DNA of 64,000 nt from Maricaulaceae bacterium (GCA_026126205.1 JAHCJP010000001.1:806001-870000); one strand, 5' to 3'; positions 1-9,226 are shown, counted from the stretch's first letter. Notes: generated by a model from the letters alone, not told the origin. Numbers and translations: made by a program.

Positions 1-172
1 CGCGGCGTCCCGCGCTGGCGGCATCATGGGAAGCGAAAGACGGGGGAAGGCTGAGACTGGTCTTCGGGCGAGGCCCGCAAGAGCATTCAGGTTCCGCCGG
101 GCCTATGGGCCGCCCGCGATCCGGCGCATATGGGCGATCCGCACGCCAATAGCAAGTGAAATCGGCGTGAGC
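1..172. other. Left edge, no gene recognised
   Basis: This GC-rich stretch lies downstream of the stop codon of the FlaEY-like gene. I see no convincing start, RNA gene or terminator. A left-hand neighbour may end just outside the window. Confidence 0.4.
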
Positions 173-2929
173 CTAAAGAAACAGCCCGCCGAAACCCCCC
201 GCCGCCGGGCCGGCGTTCAGGCGCTCCAGCCCCGCCTGGTAATTGGCGAGCTGCGCCGTCAGATAGGACGGAACCGGGCCGCGCTTGCCCTGCGGCCCCT
301 CCAGCAGCGATTTCAGCGCCGGGTCCTGGGTCAGCTCGCGGTAGGCGCGCTGGATGGCGCTCATCGCGTCCTCAAGCGCCTTCATCGCCGCCTTGGCGCG
401 CTCCGGGCTCGACAGCGACAGCGACGACGGCAGGCCCAGCGCATACACGGGCGGCGCCGCGGCGCTCCGGTCGGCGTTCTTGTCCAGCGCCGAGGGGGTT
501 TTCGTCACCGCGCCGGGGACCAGGCCCAGCCCGGCCAGCGCGTCGCGCCCCTCCGGCCCGGCGGACAGGTCGATGGTGACGTTGGTTTTCGGGCTGATGC
601 GCAGGATGTCGCCATCCGCCGTGCGGCGCACGTCGGCCGAGCCGTCGAACAGCAGCACCGCGTTGATCTTGAAGGTCAGGCTGCGCAAGGTGTCGTTCGG
701 CCCGATCACGATCTGGCGCTTGCGCCCGCCATTGACCGAAACGAAGAAGCTGTCGCCCGCGCGCACCGACGTGCGGTCGGTGACCACCCGCGTATCGGCG
801 TAGGCCACGGTTCCGCTTGGCAGGCCCAGCTTGCCCAGCACCGAATCCCCGCCCGGATCGACCACGATGGCGGCGGCGTCGGAATGGCCGCCGCGGCCGC
901 CGGTCTGCACCGTCCAGTCCAGCGCGCCGCTGGCGGCGTCGAACTGCGCCGCGAAACCGTTGCGGGTTCCGTTCAGCGTCTGGCCCGGCAGGTCCCCGGT
1001 TGTATTGCCGGCGACATAGACCTTGCCGTCATGCACGGCCACCGAGCGCGCCGCGTCGTCCGCGTCCGAGCCGAGAAACGCCGTCCACGCCACGGCGGGC
1101 GACGCGCCGTCGCCGATGCGGATCAGCACCGCGTCACGGCCGCCGGAATGGCCGTTGACTGCGTTTTCGGCCACGAAGCCCGCGCCCGCGGAGCCCGCCA
1201 CATAGATCGCCCCGTCGTCGCCAACCGTGATCGCGCCGATGCGGCCGCCGTCCAGCGAGCCGAGATCCAGCGACCACAGCGCCGCGCCCTCGCCGTCACC
1301 GGCGTCGAACTTGCGCAGCACCGCGCGCCCATCCTCGGCCGAGACCACCAGCAGGCCGCCATCGGCGGCCACCGCCGTGGCCAGCGCGCGCTCATTGCCC
1401 GTATCGCCGACGCGGCGGGTGTAGAGCGCCTCGCCGGAAGCCGAGATCGCGCGCACATAACCGTCCCAGGCGCCGCCCTGATGGCCCTGGCCGCCAAAGG
1501 CGGTGCTGGCCTCGCCCGCGACATAGATCGTGCCGTCGGCGGCGATGGTGACGGCGTTGGCGCGGTCGTCGCCGGTTCCGCCGAAACGCTGCGCCCACTG
1601 CTCGACGCCCGCGGCGCTGTACTTGACCACCAGGGAGTCGTCGCCGCCGATATCGTGGGTTCCGCCCATGGCGCCCTTCACGGTTCCGGCGACCACGACA
1701 TTGCCCTGCGCGTCCACGGCCACGGCGGCGCCGGAAGCCGATTCCGACGCACCCAAGACCCGGGTCCACACCAGCTTGCCGGTGGAGTCGTACTTGGAGA
1801 GCACCAGATCGGTCTCGCCCTTGATCTGCTGGCCGTCGACGCCGGCGCCCGTCTCGCCCACAACATACAGCGAACCATCGGCCGAGGCCGCGCTGGCGTG
1901 AATCTTCAGCGGGTTGACCTCGGTGCTGGTCTTGGTCTCGCCCTTGTCATTGGTGGTGGAGATGACGGCGGCGTCGGCCTCCAGCCGCCGCGTGAAGGCG
2001 GTCTGCGGATCGCCGGACAGCACATCCGTAAGCTTGAAAATCTGCCCCGCCGCGCCGTCACCGGTTCCCGACACGCCGGCCAGATAAACCGCCGGCTGCG
2101 CGTCCGGCGCGCTGAAGCTCAGTGTCTCGGTCAACACGCCCTTGATCTTGAACCCCCAGTCGTCGCCGGGAACGATGCCGTTCGAATCCGGGGTTCCGAT
2201 TTTCACCCGCTCGATGCGGGTCATCATTTCGGCGTCTTCCAGGGCGGCGTTGATATGGGCCGTCACATTGTCCAGTGTGCGCGGCGTCGCGCCCATGTCC
2301 GCGAGGTCGATGTGGATCGGCGTATCGACCCCCATCTTCCGCACGCTGATCGTGAAGCGCACATCGCCCAGGAAATTGTCCACCTCGGCGTCGAAGGCGC
2401 CGGTGTGGACGACGCCGGTGGGGTATTCTGAAAGTCCGCGCGAGATCGCCACCTCGCTCTCGGCGCGCGACAGCTTCTCGCCCTTCAGCAGCGTGAGCTC
2501 CTCCAGCTTCAGCTTGCCCAGGAAGTCGTCCAGCGCCGACAGCCCCTCGGTAAAACGCCGTTCATGGATTGGCGACAGCATCTCGCCGCGTTTCAGCGCC
2601 GCCGCCTCGGAGGCCAGCGAGTAAAGCTGACGCAGCCCCTGATGCAGGGCGAACAGCGCCTTGTGGTCGCCCGGCGCGTCGAGGCGCGAGAACTCGCGCA
2701 GCTTGGCGTCGAAGGAGACGCCATTGGCCAGAACGCGCCGCGCCACATCGGCCAGCGGCGAGATGCCGCCGCGAACGTCCCAGGGCGGCATGATCTCGGT
2801 CTTGTTGGTGTTGAACTGGCCGCTGGACGCGCCGGACGGCTGCGGCTTCAGGCCAGCGCGCTGCGCGGCGCCCTGGGCCTGATACCAGCCGGCCAGAAGG
2901 TCCGGATCGAAACCAACGAAATTCACCAC
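173..2929 (-). CDS. FlaEY-like flagellar propeller protein
   Basis: A large protein of 918 residues. The first ~180 residues are helical, with a Lys/Glu-rich stretch. Residues ~280-700 contain repeated blades of the SBBP/beta-propeller type, each with a short strand like VYLAG, VYVAG or IYVAG followed by a Gly/Asp-rich turn. The last ~200 residues include a stretch resembling a flagellin or hook-associated protein domain (residues ~700-800), then a helical tail. There is no signal peptide. Proteins of this architecture are annotated as regulatory protein FlaEY in Caulobacter relatives and sit with flagellin modification genes, as here. The exact role is not settled; it could be a filament-associated or flagellin-handling protein. 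The assignment rests on architecture and context rather than a catalytic motif. Confidence 0.6.
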   Translation of the reverse strand: MVNFVGFDPDLLAGWYQAQGAAQRAGLKPQPSGASSGQFNTNKTEIMPPWDVRGGISPLADVARRVLANGVSFDAKLREFSRLDAPGDHKALFALHQGLRQLYSLASEAAALKRGEMLSPIHERRFTEGLSALDDFLGKLKLEELTLLKGEKLSRAESEVAISRGLSEYPTGVVHTGAFDAEVDNFLGDVRFTISVRKMGVDTPIHIDLADMGATPRTLDNVTAHINAALEDAEMMTRIERVKIGTPDSNGIVPGDDWGFKIKGVLTETLSFSAPDAQPAVYLAGVSGTGDGAAGQIFKLTDVLSGDPQTAFTRRLEADAAVISTTNDKGETKTSTEVNPLKIHASAASADGSLYVVGETGAGVDGQQIKGETDLVLSKYDSTGKLVWTRVLGASESASGAAVAVDAQGNVVVAGTVKGAMGGTHDIGGDDSLVVKYSAAGVEQWAQRFGGTGDDRANAVTIAADGTIYVAGEASTAFGGQGHQGGAWDGYVRAISASGEALYTRRVGDTGNERALATAVAADGGLLVVSAEDGRAVLRKFDAGDGEGAALWSLDLGSLDGGRIGAITVGDDGAIYVAGSAGAGFVAENAVNGHSGGRDAVLIRIGDGASPAVAWTAFLGSDADDAARSVAVHDGKVYVAGNTTGDLPGQTLNGTRNGFAAQFDAASGALDWTVQTGGRGGHSDAAAIVVDPGGDSVLGKLGLPSGTVAYADTRVVTDRTSVRAGDSFFVSVNGGRKRQIVIGPNDTLRSLTFKINAVLLFDGSADVRRTADGDILRISPKTNVTIDLSAGPEGRDALAGLGLVPGAVTKTPSALDKNADRSAAAPPVYALGLPSSLSLSSPERAKAAMKALEDAMSAIQRAYRELTQDPALKSLLEGPQGKRGPVPSYLTAQLANYQAGLERLNAGPAAGGFGGLFL

Positions 2930-3014
2930 GGCGCGAACACCCAGTTCTCCAGAACGCAGGATCGCCCCTCAGGGTGAGGAAATCGTTTATGGCGAAGGAA
3001 ATTCGGCCAGGTTT

Positions 3015-3788
3015 TCAGTTCTCGCCATGCGCCGCCGCCGCGGCCTCCTTCAGCGCCGTCATGGCGACACGCCAGGGCCCCGGCCCGTAGCTGATCCGGG
3101 CGACGCCAAGTTCGGACAGGCGCCGGGCCGACGGCGCGCCGGGCTTCATCATCACGTTCACCGGCAGCGGCGAAGTCTCGCAGATGCGGGCGATCAGCCC
3201 TTCGCCGGTCAGGCCGGGAACGAACAGCCCGTTCGCGCCAGCCACGGCGTATGCCTGCGCTCGCTCCAGCGCCGCATCCGCCAGCGCCGCGTCATGCCGC
3301 TCCGCCGGCGCCTTCAGGAACAGGTCGGTACGGGCGTTGATGAAGGCCGGGACCCCGGCCCGGTCCGCCGCCACACGCACCGCAGCCAGCCGCGCCGCCT
3401 GATCCTGTATGGATCGCAAACCCTCGCCGGCGATCATCCGGTCCTCGATATTGAAGCCGATCGCGCCGGCCTCTATCGCCCGGCCCGCACTTTCACCCAC
3501 AGCTTCGGGCGAGGCTCCGTAACCGGTCTCGAAATCCAGGGTCACCGGCAAATCGACCGTGGCCGCAATACGGGCCAGATTGGCGAGCGCGAGGTCCAGC
3601 GGCAACGCCTCGCCGTCATCATGGCCATGGGCGGCGGCGACCGACCAGCTGCCGGTGGCGATGGCCTTCGCGCCCGCTGCGGCGATCACCCGGGCGCTGC
3701 CCGCGTCCCAGGCGTTGAACAGGATCAGCGGATCGCCCTTCACATGCAGGGCGGCGAACGCCCGTGCGCGTGCGGCTTGTTCTGTCAT
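3015..3788 (-). CDS. Isocitrate lyase/PEP mutase family enzyme
   Basis: A 257-residue TIM-barrel protein of the isocitrate lyase/phosphoenolpyruvate mutase superfamily. The N-terminus has the family pattern LFNAWDAGSARV, a central FETGYG segment that corresponds to the Mg-binding/substrate loop, and a later FNIEDR strand with acidic residues. Members cleave or form C-C or P-C bonds in 2-oxo acids, for example oxaloacetate decarboxylase-like or methylisocitrate lyase-like enzymes. The active-site loop does not let me choose a substrate. It lies between the FlaEY-like gene and pseF on the same strand, but nothing ties it to sugar synthesis. It is probably a stand-alone metabolic gene. Confidence 0.8.
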   Translation of the reverse strand: MTEQAARARAFAALHVKGDPLILFNAWDAGSARVIAAAGAKAIATGSWSVAAAHGHDDGEALPLDLALANLARIAATVDLPVTLDFETGYGASPEAVGESAGRAIEAGAIGFNIEDRMIAGEGLRSIQDQAARLAAVRVAADRAGVPAFINARTDLFLKAPAERHDAALADAALERAQAYAVAGANGLFVPGLTGEGLIARICETSPLPVNVMMKPGAPSARRLSELGVARISYGPGPWRVAMTALKEAAAAAHGEN

Positions 3789-3888
3789 GACGCGGCCTCC
3801 CCGTTGCTGTGACGGCCCGGAGAGGACTTAGCCCCGGCGGGACAGGAATGCAGCCCGGAACTTGCGGAAATTTGCGTAATCCGGGGGC

Positions 3889-4674
3889 TCAGGCCGCCCG
3901 GGCGAATTTAACCGGCTCGGATTGCAGCTCCGCCCGCGCGCCGCCGTTCAGCCGCGCCTCGTCGACATGGCGGGCGTTGATGCGCGCGATGTCGGGCCGG
4001 CGCAGGCAGAAGGCCGCCAGCTCCGCCGCGGTGATATGCGCAGCCGCCTCGCCCAGCTCGGCGTAAACCGCCGCGGCAAATTCCAGGTCCGCGTCATAGT
4101 CCAGCGTCCAGCGCAGGCGCTCCAGCCCGCCGCCCGGACCGGCGAGGTTGGCCTTGCGCAGGTGCGGGTGATTACGGATCCAGGGCGTCACATGCTCGCG
4201 CTCTTCCGGGGTGCGGGCCAGCTTGTCGGCCTCGTGCAGCAGCATCGCCGGGAATATTTCGCAGTCGAGCCCGTGCGGAAACAGGGCCGGCATGTTGTTG
4301 CTGGCGTAGTCGGCGCCGGAAGCGTGCAGAAGGTTGACCACGCGCCCGCAGATCACAGGATCGATGAACGGGCAGTCGCTGGTGACGCGCATCACCAGGT
4401 CCGCCCCCGCCTCGCGCGCCGCCTTGGCGTATCGGGACAGAACGTCGTCCTCTGGTCCGCGCACCACCATGTAGCCGGCGTCGGCGGCTTCCTCGGCCAC
4501 TTCCTCGTCGCCATAAGTGTCTGGAACGGCGCACAGCACCAGGCCGGCCCCGGGAATGGCGGTGCAGCGGTCCAGGCAGCGCAGCAGCGCGCTCTTGCCG
4601 CCCAATGGCTCCAGCACCTTGCCGGGCAGCCGGCTGGAGCCCATTCGCGCCTGAACGATCACCGCCAGCGTCAT
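3889..4674 (-). CDS. pseF: Pseudaminic acid cytidylyltransferase-like protein (PseF/SpsF)
   Basis: A 261-residue nucleotidyltransferase of the SpsF/NeuA-like cytidylyltransferase group. The N-terminal signature IVQARMGSSRLPGKV (residues ~6-20) is the nucleotide-binding loop, and the RVTSDCPFIDP segment is the metal/sugar-phosphate site of the family. In pseudaminic acid loci this enzyme activates Pse with CTP to give CMP-Pse for the glycosyltransferase. It is divergent from pseB with about 107 bp between the two starts. A G-rich run lies about eight bases upstream of the ATG. The context with pseB, pseG, pseI and pseC supports PseF rather than a spore-coat or generic cytidylyltransferase. Confidence 0.85.
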   Translation of the reverse strand: MTLAVIVQARMGSSRLPGKVLEPLGGKSALLRCLDRCTAIPGAGLVLCAVPDTYGDEEVAEEAADAGYMVVRGPEDDVLSRYAKAAREAGADLVMRVTSDCPFIDPVICGRVVNLLHASGADYASNNMPALFPHGLDCEIFPAMLLHEADKLARTPEEREHVTPWIRNHPHLRKANLAGPGGGLERLRWTLDYDADLEFAAAVYAELGEAAAHITAAELAAFCLRRPDIARINARHVDEARLNGGARAELQSEPVKFARAA

Positions 4675-4780
4675 GCGCCGATCCCCGCGTCCCTCATTCC
4701 GTCAGAGTGCGGCCGCAGCGCCTAACGCCGCGTTAACCAAGCCCGCGTCAGCGTCGGACCAGTTAACGATTCGGGGACCC

Positions 4781-5860
4781 ATGCCCAAAACCGACGCCGC
4801 CATCGCCGCGCAGTCCGTGGAAGGGCTGTTCTCGGGCCGCGATTTCCGCGTCCCGCGCATGAATCTGGACGGCAAGTCGGTGCTGATCACCGGCGGCACC
4901 GGCAGTTTCGGCCGCCGGTTCGTCAAAACAGCATGCGAAGAGTTCCGGCCGAAAAAGCTGATCGTCTTCTCACGCGACGAGCTGAAACAGTACGAGATGG
5001 CGCAGGACTTCCCGCCATCGCGGTGGCCGTTTCTGCGCTATTTCATTGGCGACGTGCGCGACGAAACCCGTCTCGACATGGCGATGCGCGACGTGGACGT
5101 GGTGATCCACGCCGCGGCGCTGAAGCACGTGCCGATCGCCGAGTACAACCCGTTCGAGTGCATCAAGACCAACGTGATGGGGGCCGAGAACGTGGTGCGC
5201 GCCGCCATCAAGCGCAGCGTGAAGCATGTCTGCGCCCTGTCCACCGACAAGGCGGCCAGCCCGATCAATCTCTACGGGGCGTCGAAACTGGCCTCGGACA
5301 AGATCTTCACCGCCGCCCAGGCCATGGGCGGTTCTGGCGGACCGAAGTTCTGCGTGGTGCGTTATGGCAATGTCGTCGGCTCCCGCGGTTCGGTGATCCC
5401 GTATTTCCGCCGCCTTGTCGATGAGGGCGCCGAGCAGCTTCCGATCACCGACCCGCGCATGACGCGGTTCTGGATCACGCTGGAGCAGGGGGTGAATTTC
5501 GTGCTGTCCAGCCTCGCAATGGCGCGCGGCGGCGAGATTTTCGTGCCTAAAATTCCCGCCATGTCGACGGCGGACCTTGCCCGCTCCATGGCGCCGGACC
5601 TGCCGCACAAGATCATCGGCATCCGTCCCGGCGAGAAGCTGCACGAAACCATGATCACCGCCGACGACGCGCGCGCCACCGTGGAGCTGGAGGACCGCTA
5701 CGCGATCCTGCCGGTGTATGATGGCGAGCTTCGCGCCCGGTACCTGGCCGAGGGCGCGCGCGCCGCGCCCGAGGATTTCGCCTACGCGTCCGACACCAAT
5801 CCGGAGCGCCTTGACGCCCGGTCGCTGCAGACGCTGCTGGCGAGGAGTTTCGCCGCGTGA
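4781..5860 (+). CDS. pseB: UDP-GlcNAc 4,6-dehydratase (inverting), PseB
   Basis: An extended SDR protein that starts pseudaminic acid synthesis by converting UDP-GlcNAc to the 4-keto-6-deoxy-L-arabino sugar. The Rossmann motif TGGTGSFGRRF and the PseB-typical FSRDELKQYEM follow. The ATG at 4781 gives 359 residues and has a GGGGA-rich run just upstream. A second in-frame ATG at 4859 (reading MNLDGKS) would give the family's usual length and cannot be excluded. The farther-upstream ATG at 4673 overlaps the divergent pseF start and is unlikely. It is the first gene of the operon pseB-pseG-FAD orphan-pseI-methylase. Confidence 0.93.
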   Translation: MPKTDAAIAAQSVEGLFSGRDFRVPRMNLDGKSVLITGGTGSFGRRFVKTACEEFRPKKLIVFSRDELKQYEMAQDFPPSRWPFLRYFIGDVRDETRLDMAMRDVDVVIHAAALKHVPIAEYNPFECIKTNVMGAENVVRAAIKRSVKHVCALSTDKAASPINLYGASKLASDKIFTAAQAMGGSGGPKFCVVRYGNVVGSRGSVIPYFRRLVDEGAEQLPITDPRMTRFWITLEQGVNFVLSSLAMARGGEIFVPKIPAMSTADLARSMAPDLPHKIIGIRPGEKLHETMITADDARATVELEDRYAILPVYDGELRARYLAEGARAAPEDFAYASDTNPERLDARSLQTLLARSFAA

Positions 5861-5882
5861 GCCCCGGGGGGCTGGGCCTGTA

Positions 5883-6929
5883 ATGACCGGACCGCGCATC
5901 CTGATCCGCGCCGACGCCGCGCCTGAAATCGGCGGCGGGCATGTGATGCGCTGCCTGTCGCTGGCGCGCGCGCTGGCGGCGCGGGGGGCGCAATGCGCCT
6001 TCCTGACAAACGCAGGCGCGGCGGAGGCCGCCCCGGCGCTGGCGCGTTCAGGCTTCACCCACGCCAGCGTTCTGGCTGCGCTTAAACCACCCTTCGACAT
6101 ACTGATCGCCGACCATTACGGCATCTCCGCACCCGATGAAACGGCGCTGAAGGCCGCCAGCGGCGCCCGCGCCGTCGCGGTGATCGACGATCTGGCCGAC
6201 CGGCCGCACGCCTGCGACCTGCTGATCGACCATAATTACGGCAAGACCGCCGCCGTCTACGCCGGGCGCCTGCCGCCGCATGCGACGGTGCTGGCCGCGG
6301 CGGACTACGCGCTTCTGGGACCCGGCTACGCGCAGGCGCGCGACGCGGCGCTGACCCGCCGCGCCTCGGGCGGCGAAGCGAAGCGGGTGCTGATCGCGCT
6401 GGGCATGATGGACGCCGGCGCCGCCACCCTGCCGGCGCTGGCGACGGTGCGGCTCGCCCTGCCCGATGCGCAGGTCGACGTGGTGACGGGCCCCGCCGCG
6501 CGCAGCCGCGCGGTGCTGGAGGCCGCCGCCGAAGCCGACCCGCAGATCGAGTTCACGGCCGACGCCGAGGACATGCCGGCGCGCATGACCGCCGCCGATA
6601 TCGCGGTCGGCGCCGGCGGTGGGAGCGCGCTGGAACGCTGCTGCCTTGGCCTGCCGTCGGTGATCCTGATCCTGGCCGACAACCAGGAAAAGCTGGCGAA
6701 AGCCCTGTTCGCCGCCGGGGCCGGCGTCGCCGTCGACGCGCGCGAGCCGGGTTTCGAGACCGCCCTGTGCAACGCGCTGATCTTCCTGGCCGGCGATCCC
6801 GCGCGCCGCGAGACCATGAGCCGCGCCGCCGCCGCGATTTGCGACGGACAGGGCGCGGCGCGCGCCGCGGACGCGATCCTCGCCCTCGCCGCCAACGGCC
6901 AGCCCGCCGCCGGCCTGAAAAGCGCATGA
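5883..6929 (+). CDS. pseG: UDP-2,4-diacetamido-trideoxy-L-altropyranose hydrolase PseG
   Basis: A 348-residue GT-B fold nucleotide-sugar hydrolase that removes UDP from the bis-acylated altrose precursor of pseudaminic acid. The N-terminal IGGGHVMRC motif carries the catalytic His (H20). The C-terminal half has the glycine-rich GAGGGSALERCCLGLPSV sequence for UDP binding. The ATG lies 22 bp after pseB and the next gene starts 13 bp after the stop, so it is in one operon. If the substrate here is N-formylated (see the formyltransferase at 17118), this enzyme would have to accept it. Confidence 0.93.
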   Translation: MTGPRILIRADAAPEIGGGHVMRCLSLARALAARGAQCAFLTNAGAAEAAPALARSGFTHASVLAALKPPFDILIADHYGISAPDETALKAASGARAVAVIDDLADRPHACDLLIDHNYGKTAAVYAGRLPPHATVLAAADYALLGPGYAQARDAALTRRASGGEAKRVLIALGMMDAGAATLPALATVRLALPDAQVDVVTGPAARSRAVLEAAAEADPQIEFTADAEDMPARMTAADIAVGAGGGSALERCCLGLPSVILILADNQEKLAKALFAAGAGVAVDAREPGFETALCNALIFLAGDPARRETMSRAAAAICDGQGAARAADAILALAANGQPAAGLKSA

Positions 6930-6942
6930 GGGGGAAGCGATA

Positions 6943-7476
6943 ATGGCCACACCGAAACCTGCCGCCGCCCCGTCGCCGCGCTGGATCGTCGCCGGAGGCG
7001 GACTGTCCGGCATGGTCGCCGCCTGGCGGCTGGTGCAGGCCGGGGCCGCGCCCCTGCTGGCCGAGCCGTCGCCGCGCCTGGGCGGCGTCAATAATTCGAA
7101 ACCGTGGAACGGCCACCAGCTCGATTTCGGCTGCCATCTGTTCGGCAATGACGACGACGCGACCACGGCGCTCTATCTCGACATGATGAACCGCGAGGCG
7201 GTTCCCGTGGCCCCGAAGATCGCCAGCGTCACCAATGGCCGCCTGGCCGCGGATGTCGAGTATCCGGACCTCGCCGCCTTCGACGAGGCCGAGGCCGGCG
7301 CGGCGCTGCTGGGCCTGGTCGAGGCCGCGGCGCGGGACGAGGCCGAACCGGACGGCGGCGACGCCAGCCTCGCCGCCTGGCTGGAGCGGCGCTATGGCGC
7401 GGCGGCGGCGCGCCTGGCCGGCCGCCGCCCGGCGCTGAGCGCCGCCGAAATGCGCCGCAAGGCGGAGGCGGCCTGA
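6943..7476 (+). CDS. Short FAD/NAD(P)-binding orphan in pse operon
   Basis: A 177-residue protein with an N-terminal dinucleotide-binding fold: AGGGLSGMVAAWRLVQAG is a GxGxxG beta-alpha-beta unit, followed by LGGVNNS as in flavin-containing amine oxidase/protoporphyrinogen oxidase-like proteins. Full-length relatives are usually over 400 residues, so the substrate and C-terminal FAD-contact domains are missing here. The last 60 residues are Ala/Glu-rich. The reading frame is clean, a GGGGGAAG ribosome site precedes it, and its TGA overlaps the pseI start. It therefore looks like a translated, retained gene rather than debris. Its function is unknown; it occupies the operon slot between pseG and pseI. 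Confidence 0.65.
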   Translation: MATPKPAAAPSPRWIVAGGGLSGMVAAWRLVQAGAAPLLAEPSPRLGGVNNSKPWNGHQLDFGCHLFGNDDDATTALYLDMMNREAVPVAPKIASVTNGRLAADVEYPDLAAFDEAEAGAALLGLVEAAARDEAEPDGGDASLAAWLERRYGAAAARLAGRRPALSAAEMRRKAEAA

Positions 7477-8552
7477 TGGCGCAGGCGCCGGAATTCGAGA
7501 TCGCGGGCCGGCCCGTCGGCGCAGCGCACCCGCCGCTGGTGATCGCCGAGATCAGCGCCAACCATCTCGGCCGGCTGGACCGCGCGCTGGAGACGATGGA
7601 CGCCGCCGCGCGCTGCGGCGCGGACGCCATCAAGCTGCAGACCTACACCGCCGACACCCTGACCATCGACCATGACGGCCCCGGCTTCGTTATCGAGGGC
7701 GGGCTGTGGGACGGCCGCAAGCTCTACGAGCTCTACGCCGAGGCCCACACGCCCTATGACTGGCACGAGGCGTTGTTCGACAGGGGCCGCGCCCTGGGCG
7801 TGCCGGTTTTCTCCACCCCCTTTGACGAAACGGCGGTGGCGCTGCTCGAAAGCCTCGGCGCACCGGCCTACAAGATCGCCTCGTTCGAGATCGTCGACCT
7901 GCCGCTGATCGCGCGCGTCGCCCGCGCCGGCAAGCCGGTGATCATCTCAACCGGCCTCGCCAACCTGTCCGAAATCCACGACGCGGTGAAAACCGCGCGC
8001 GAGAACGGCGCGCAGGGCCTGGCCCTGCTGCACTGCCTGTCGGCCTACCCTGCCCCGATAGACGAGGCGGACCTGCTGACCGTGCCGCATCTGGGCGCCG
8101 CCTTCGACGCCGTGCCGGGTCTGTCGGACCATACGCCGGGGACCGCCGCGGCGGTGGCCGCCGTGGCGCTGGGCGCGCGGGTGATCGAAAAGCATTTCAC
8201 CCTCAGCCGCGCCGATGGCGGGCCGGATTCGGCCTTCTCGCTTGAGCCGGAGGAGTTCAAACGCCTTGTCGAGGATTGCCACGCCGCGCAGGCGGCGCTG
8301 GGCCGGGTGCGCTATGACCTCGCCGGTTGCGAGACGGGCAGCGTGGTGTGGCGGCGCTCGCTGTATGCGGTGAAGGACATCGCGGCGGGGGCGGCCTTCA
8401 CAAGCGACAATGTACGCTCGATCCGCCCCGGCCACGGGTTGGCCCCGAAATGGCTGCCGGAAATCCTCGGCCGCCGCGCGGCGCGGGCGATGAAGCGCGG
8501 CGACCCGATGCGCATGGACGCCATAGACTGGAATGACGGAGACGGACGATGA
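7476..8552 (+). CDS. pseI: Pseudaminic acid synthase PseI
   Basis: A 358-residue member of the NeuB/sialic acid synthase family that condenses PEP with the free 2,4-diacylamino-trideoxy-L-altrose to give pseudaminic acid. The TIM barrel starts with VIAEISANHLG and carries KLQTYTADTLTID. FSTPFDET and SDHTPG are further family motifs, and a C-terminal SAF/antifreeze-like domain (from about residue 290, SLYAVKDIAAG) closes the dimer site. Its start overlaps the stop of the FAD orphan, and its stop overlaps the ATG of the methylase, giving tight translational coupling. Confidence 0.93.
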   Translation: MAQAPEFEIAGRPVGAAHPPLVIAEISANHLGRLDRALETMDAAARCGADAIKLQTYTADTLTIDHDGPGFVIEGGLWDGRKLYELYAEAHTPYDWHEALFDRGRALGVPVFSTPFDETAVALLESLGAPAYKIASFEIVDLPLIARVARAGKPVIISTGLANLSEIHDAVKTARENGAQGLALLHCLSAYPAPIDEADLLTVPHLGAAFDAVPGLSDHTPGTAAAVAAVALGARVIEKHFTLSRADGGPDSAFSLEPEEFKRLVEDCHAAQAALGRVRYDLAGCETGSVVWRRSLYAVKDIAAGAAFTSDNVRSIRPGHGLAPKWLPEILGRRAARAMKRGDPMRMDAIDWNDGDGR

Positions 8553-9181
8553 CGGCCACTGCCCAGCTTGACGCCTGGCGCGGCGATTTCGGTGATGACT
8601 ATGTCGAGCGCAACGCGCCGCTGGACGAAGTGCTGCGCATCCGCACCCGGATGTGGGCGCGGTTTCTGGACGCCATGGACGCCGCGCCGCCGCACAACAT
8701 TCTGGAGGTCGGCTGCAATATCGGCCTGAACCTGCGCGCGCTGCCGCGCCTGACCGGGGCCGAACTGCACGCGGTGGAGCCGAACGACAAGGCGCGGGCG
8801 CGGCTGCTGGCCGACGGGGTGATTCCGCCCGGAAATCTGCACGCCGGGGCGGGACAGAAACTGCCCTTCCCGGACGCCAGCTTCGATCTCGTCTTTACCT
8901 CCGGCGTGCTGATCCATGTCCATCCGGACGACCTGGGCGCGGTGTGCGGCGAGATTCACCGCGTTTCGCGGCGCTGGATCCTGTGTTCGGAGTATTTCTC
9001 CACCCGGCCGGAATCGATCCCCTACCGGGGGCGGGACGACCTGTTGTTCAAGCGCGATTTCGGCGGCTTCTATCTCGATCGCTTTCCGGACCTGGAATGC
9101 GCCGCCAGCGGCTTCCTCTGGCGGCGGACGACCGGGCTGGACGACGCCACCTGGCAGGTGTTCCGCAAGCGCGGAAGCTGA
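8549..9181 (+). CDS. Pseudaminic acid biosynthesis-associated methylase
   Basis: A class I SAM-dependent methyltransferase of 210 residues. Motif I is ILEVGCNIGLNLRAL (residues ~50-64) and the acidic post-motif is AVEPND. The sequence matches the small family of methylases found specifically beside pseudaminic acid genes in several flagellated bacteria. The acceptor is not established and could be the sugar precursor, Pse itself or the glycosylated flagellin. It is the last gene of the pse operon and converges on pseC across a repeat-containing gap. Confidence 0.85.
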   Translation: MTATAQLDAWRGDFGDDYVERNAPLDEVLRIRTRMWARFLDAMDAAPPHNILEVGCNIGLNLRALPRLTGAELHAVEPNDKARARLLADGVIPPGNLHAGAGQKLPFPDASFDLVFTSGVLIHVHPDDLGAVCGEIHRVSRRWILCSEYFSTRPESIPYRGRDDLLFKRDFGGFYLDRFPDLECAASGFLWRRTTGLDDATWQVFRKRGS

Positions 9182-9226
9182 CTGTCTGGTCGCGGATCGG
9201 CTCACCCCACATCCACTACGCCGCAC

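Noticed and set aside
26..2431. An 801-codon plus-strand open frame opposite the FlaEY-like gene
   Set aside because: Arg/Gln/Ala-rich shadow of the minus-strand gene with no family features.
7476..8552. Sialic acid or legionaminic acid synthase instead of PseI
   Set aside because: PseB, PseC and PseG, which are specific for the L-altro pathway, are adjacent, and no NeuC or LegG-type epimerase is seen.
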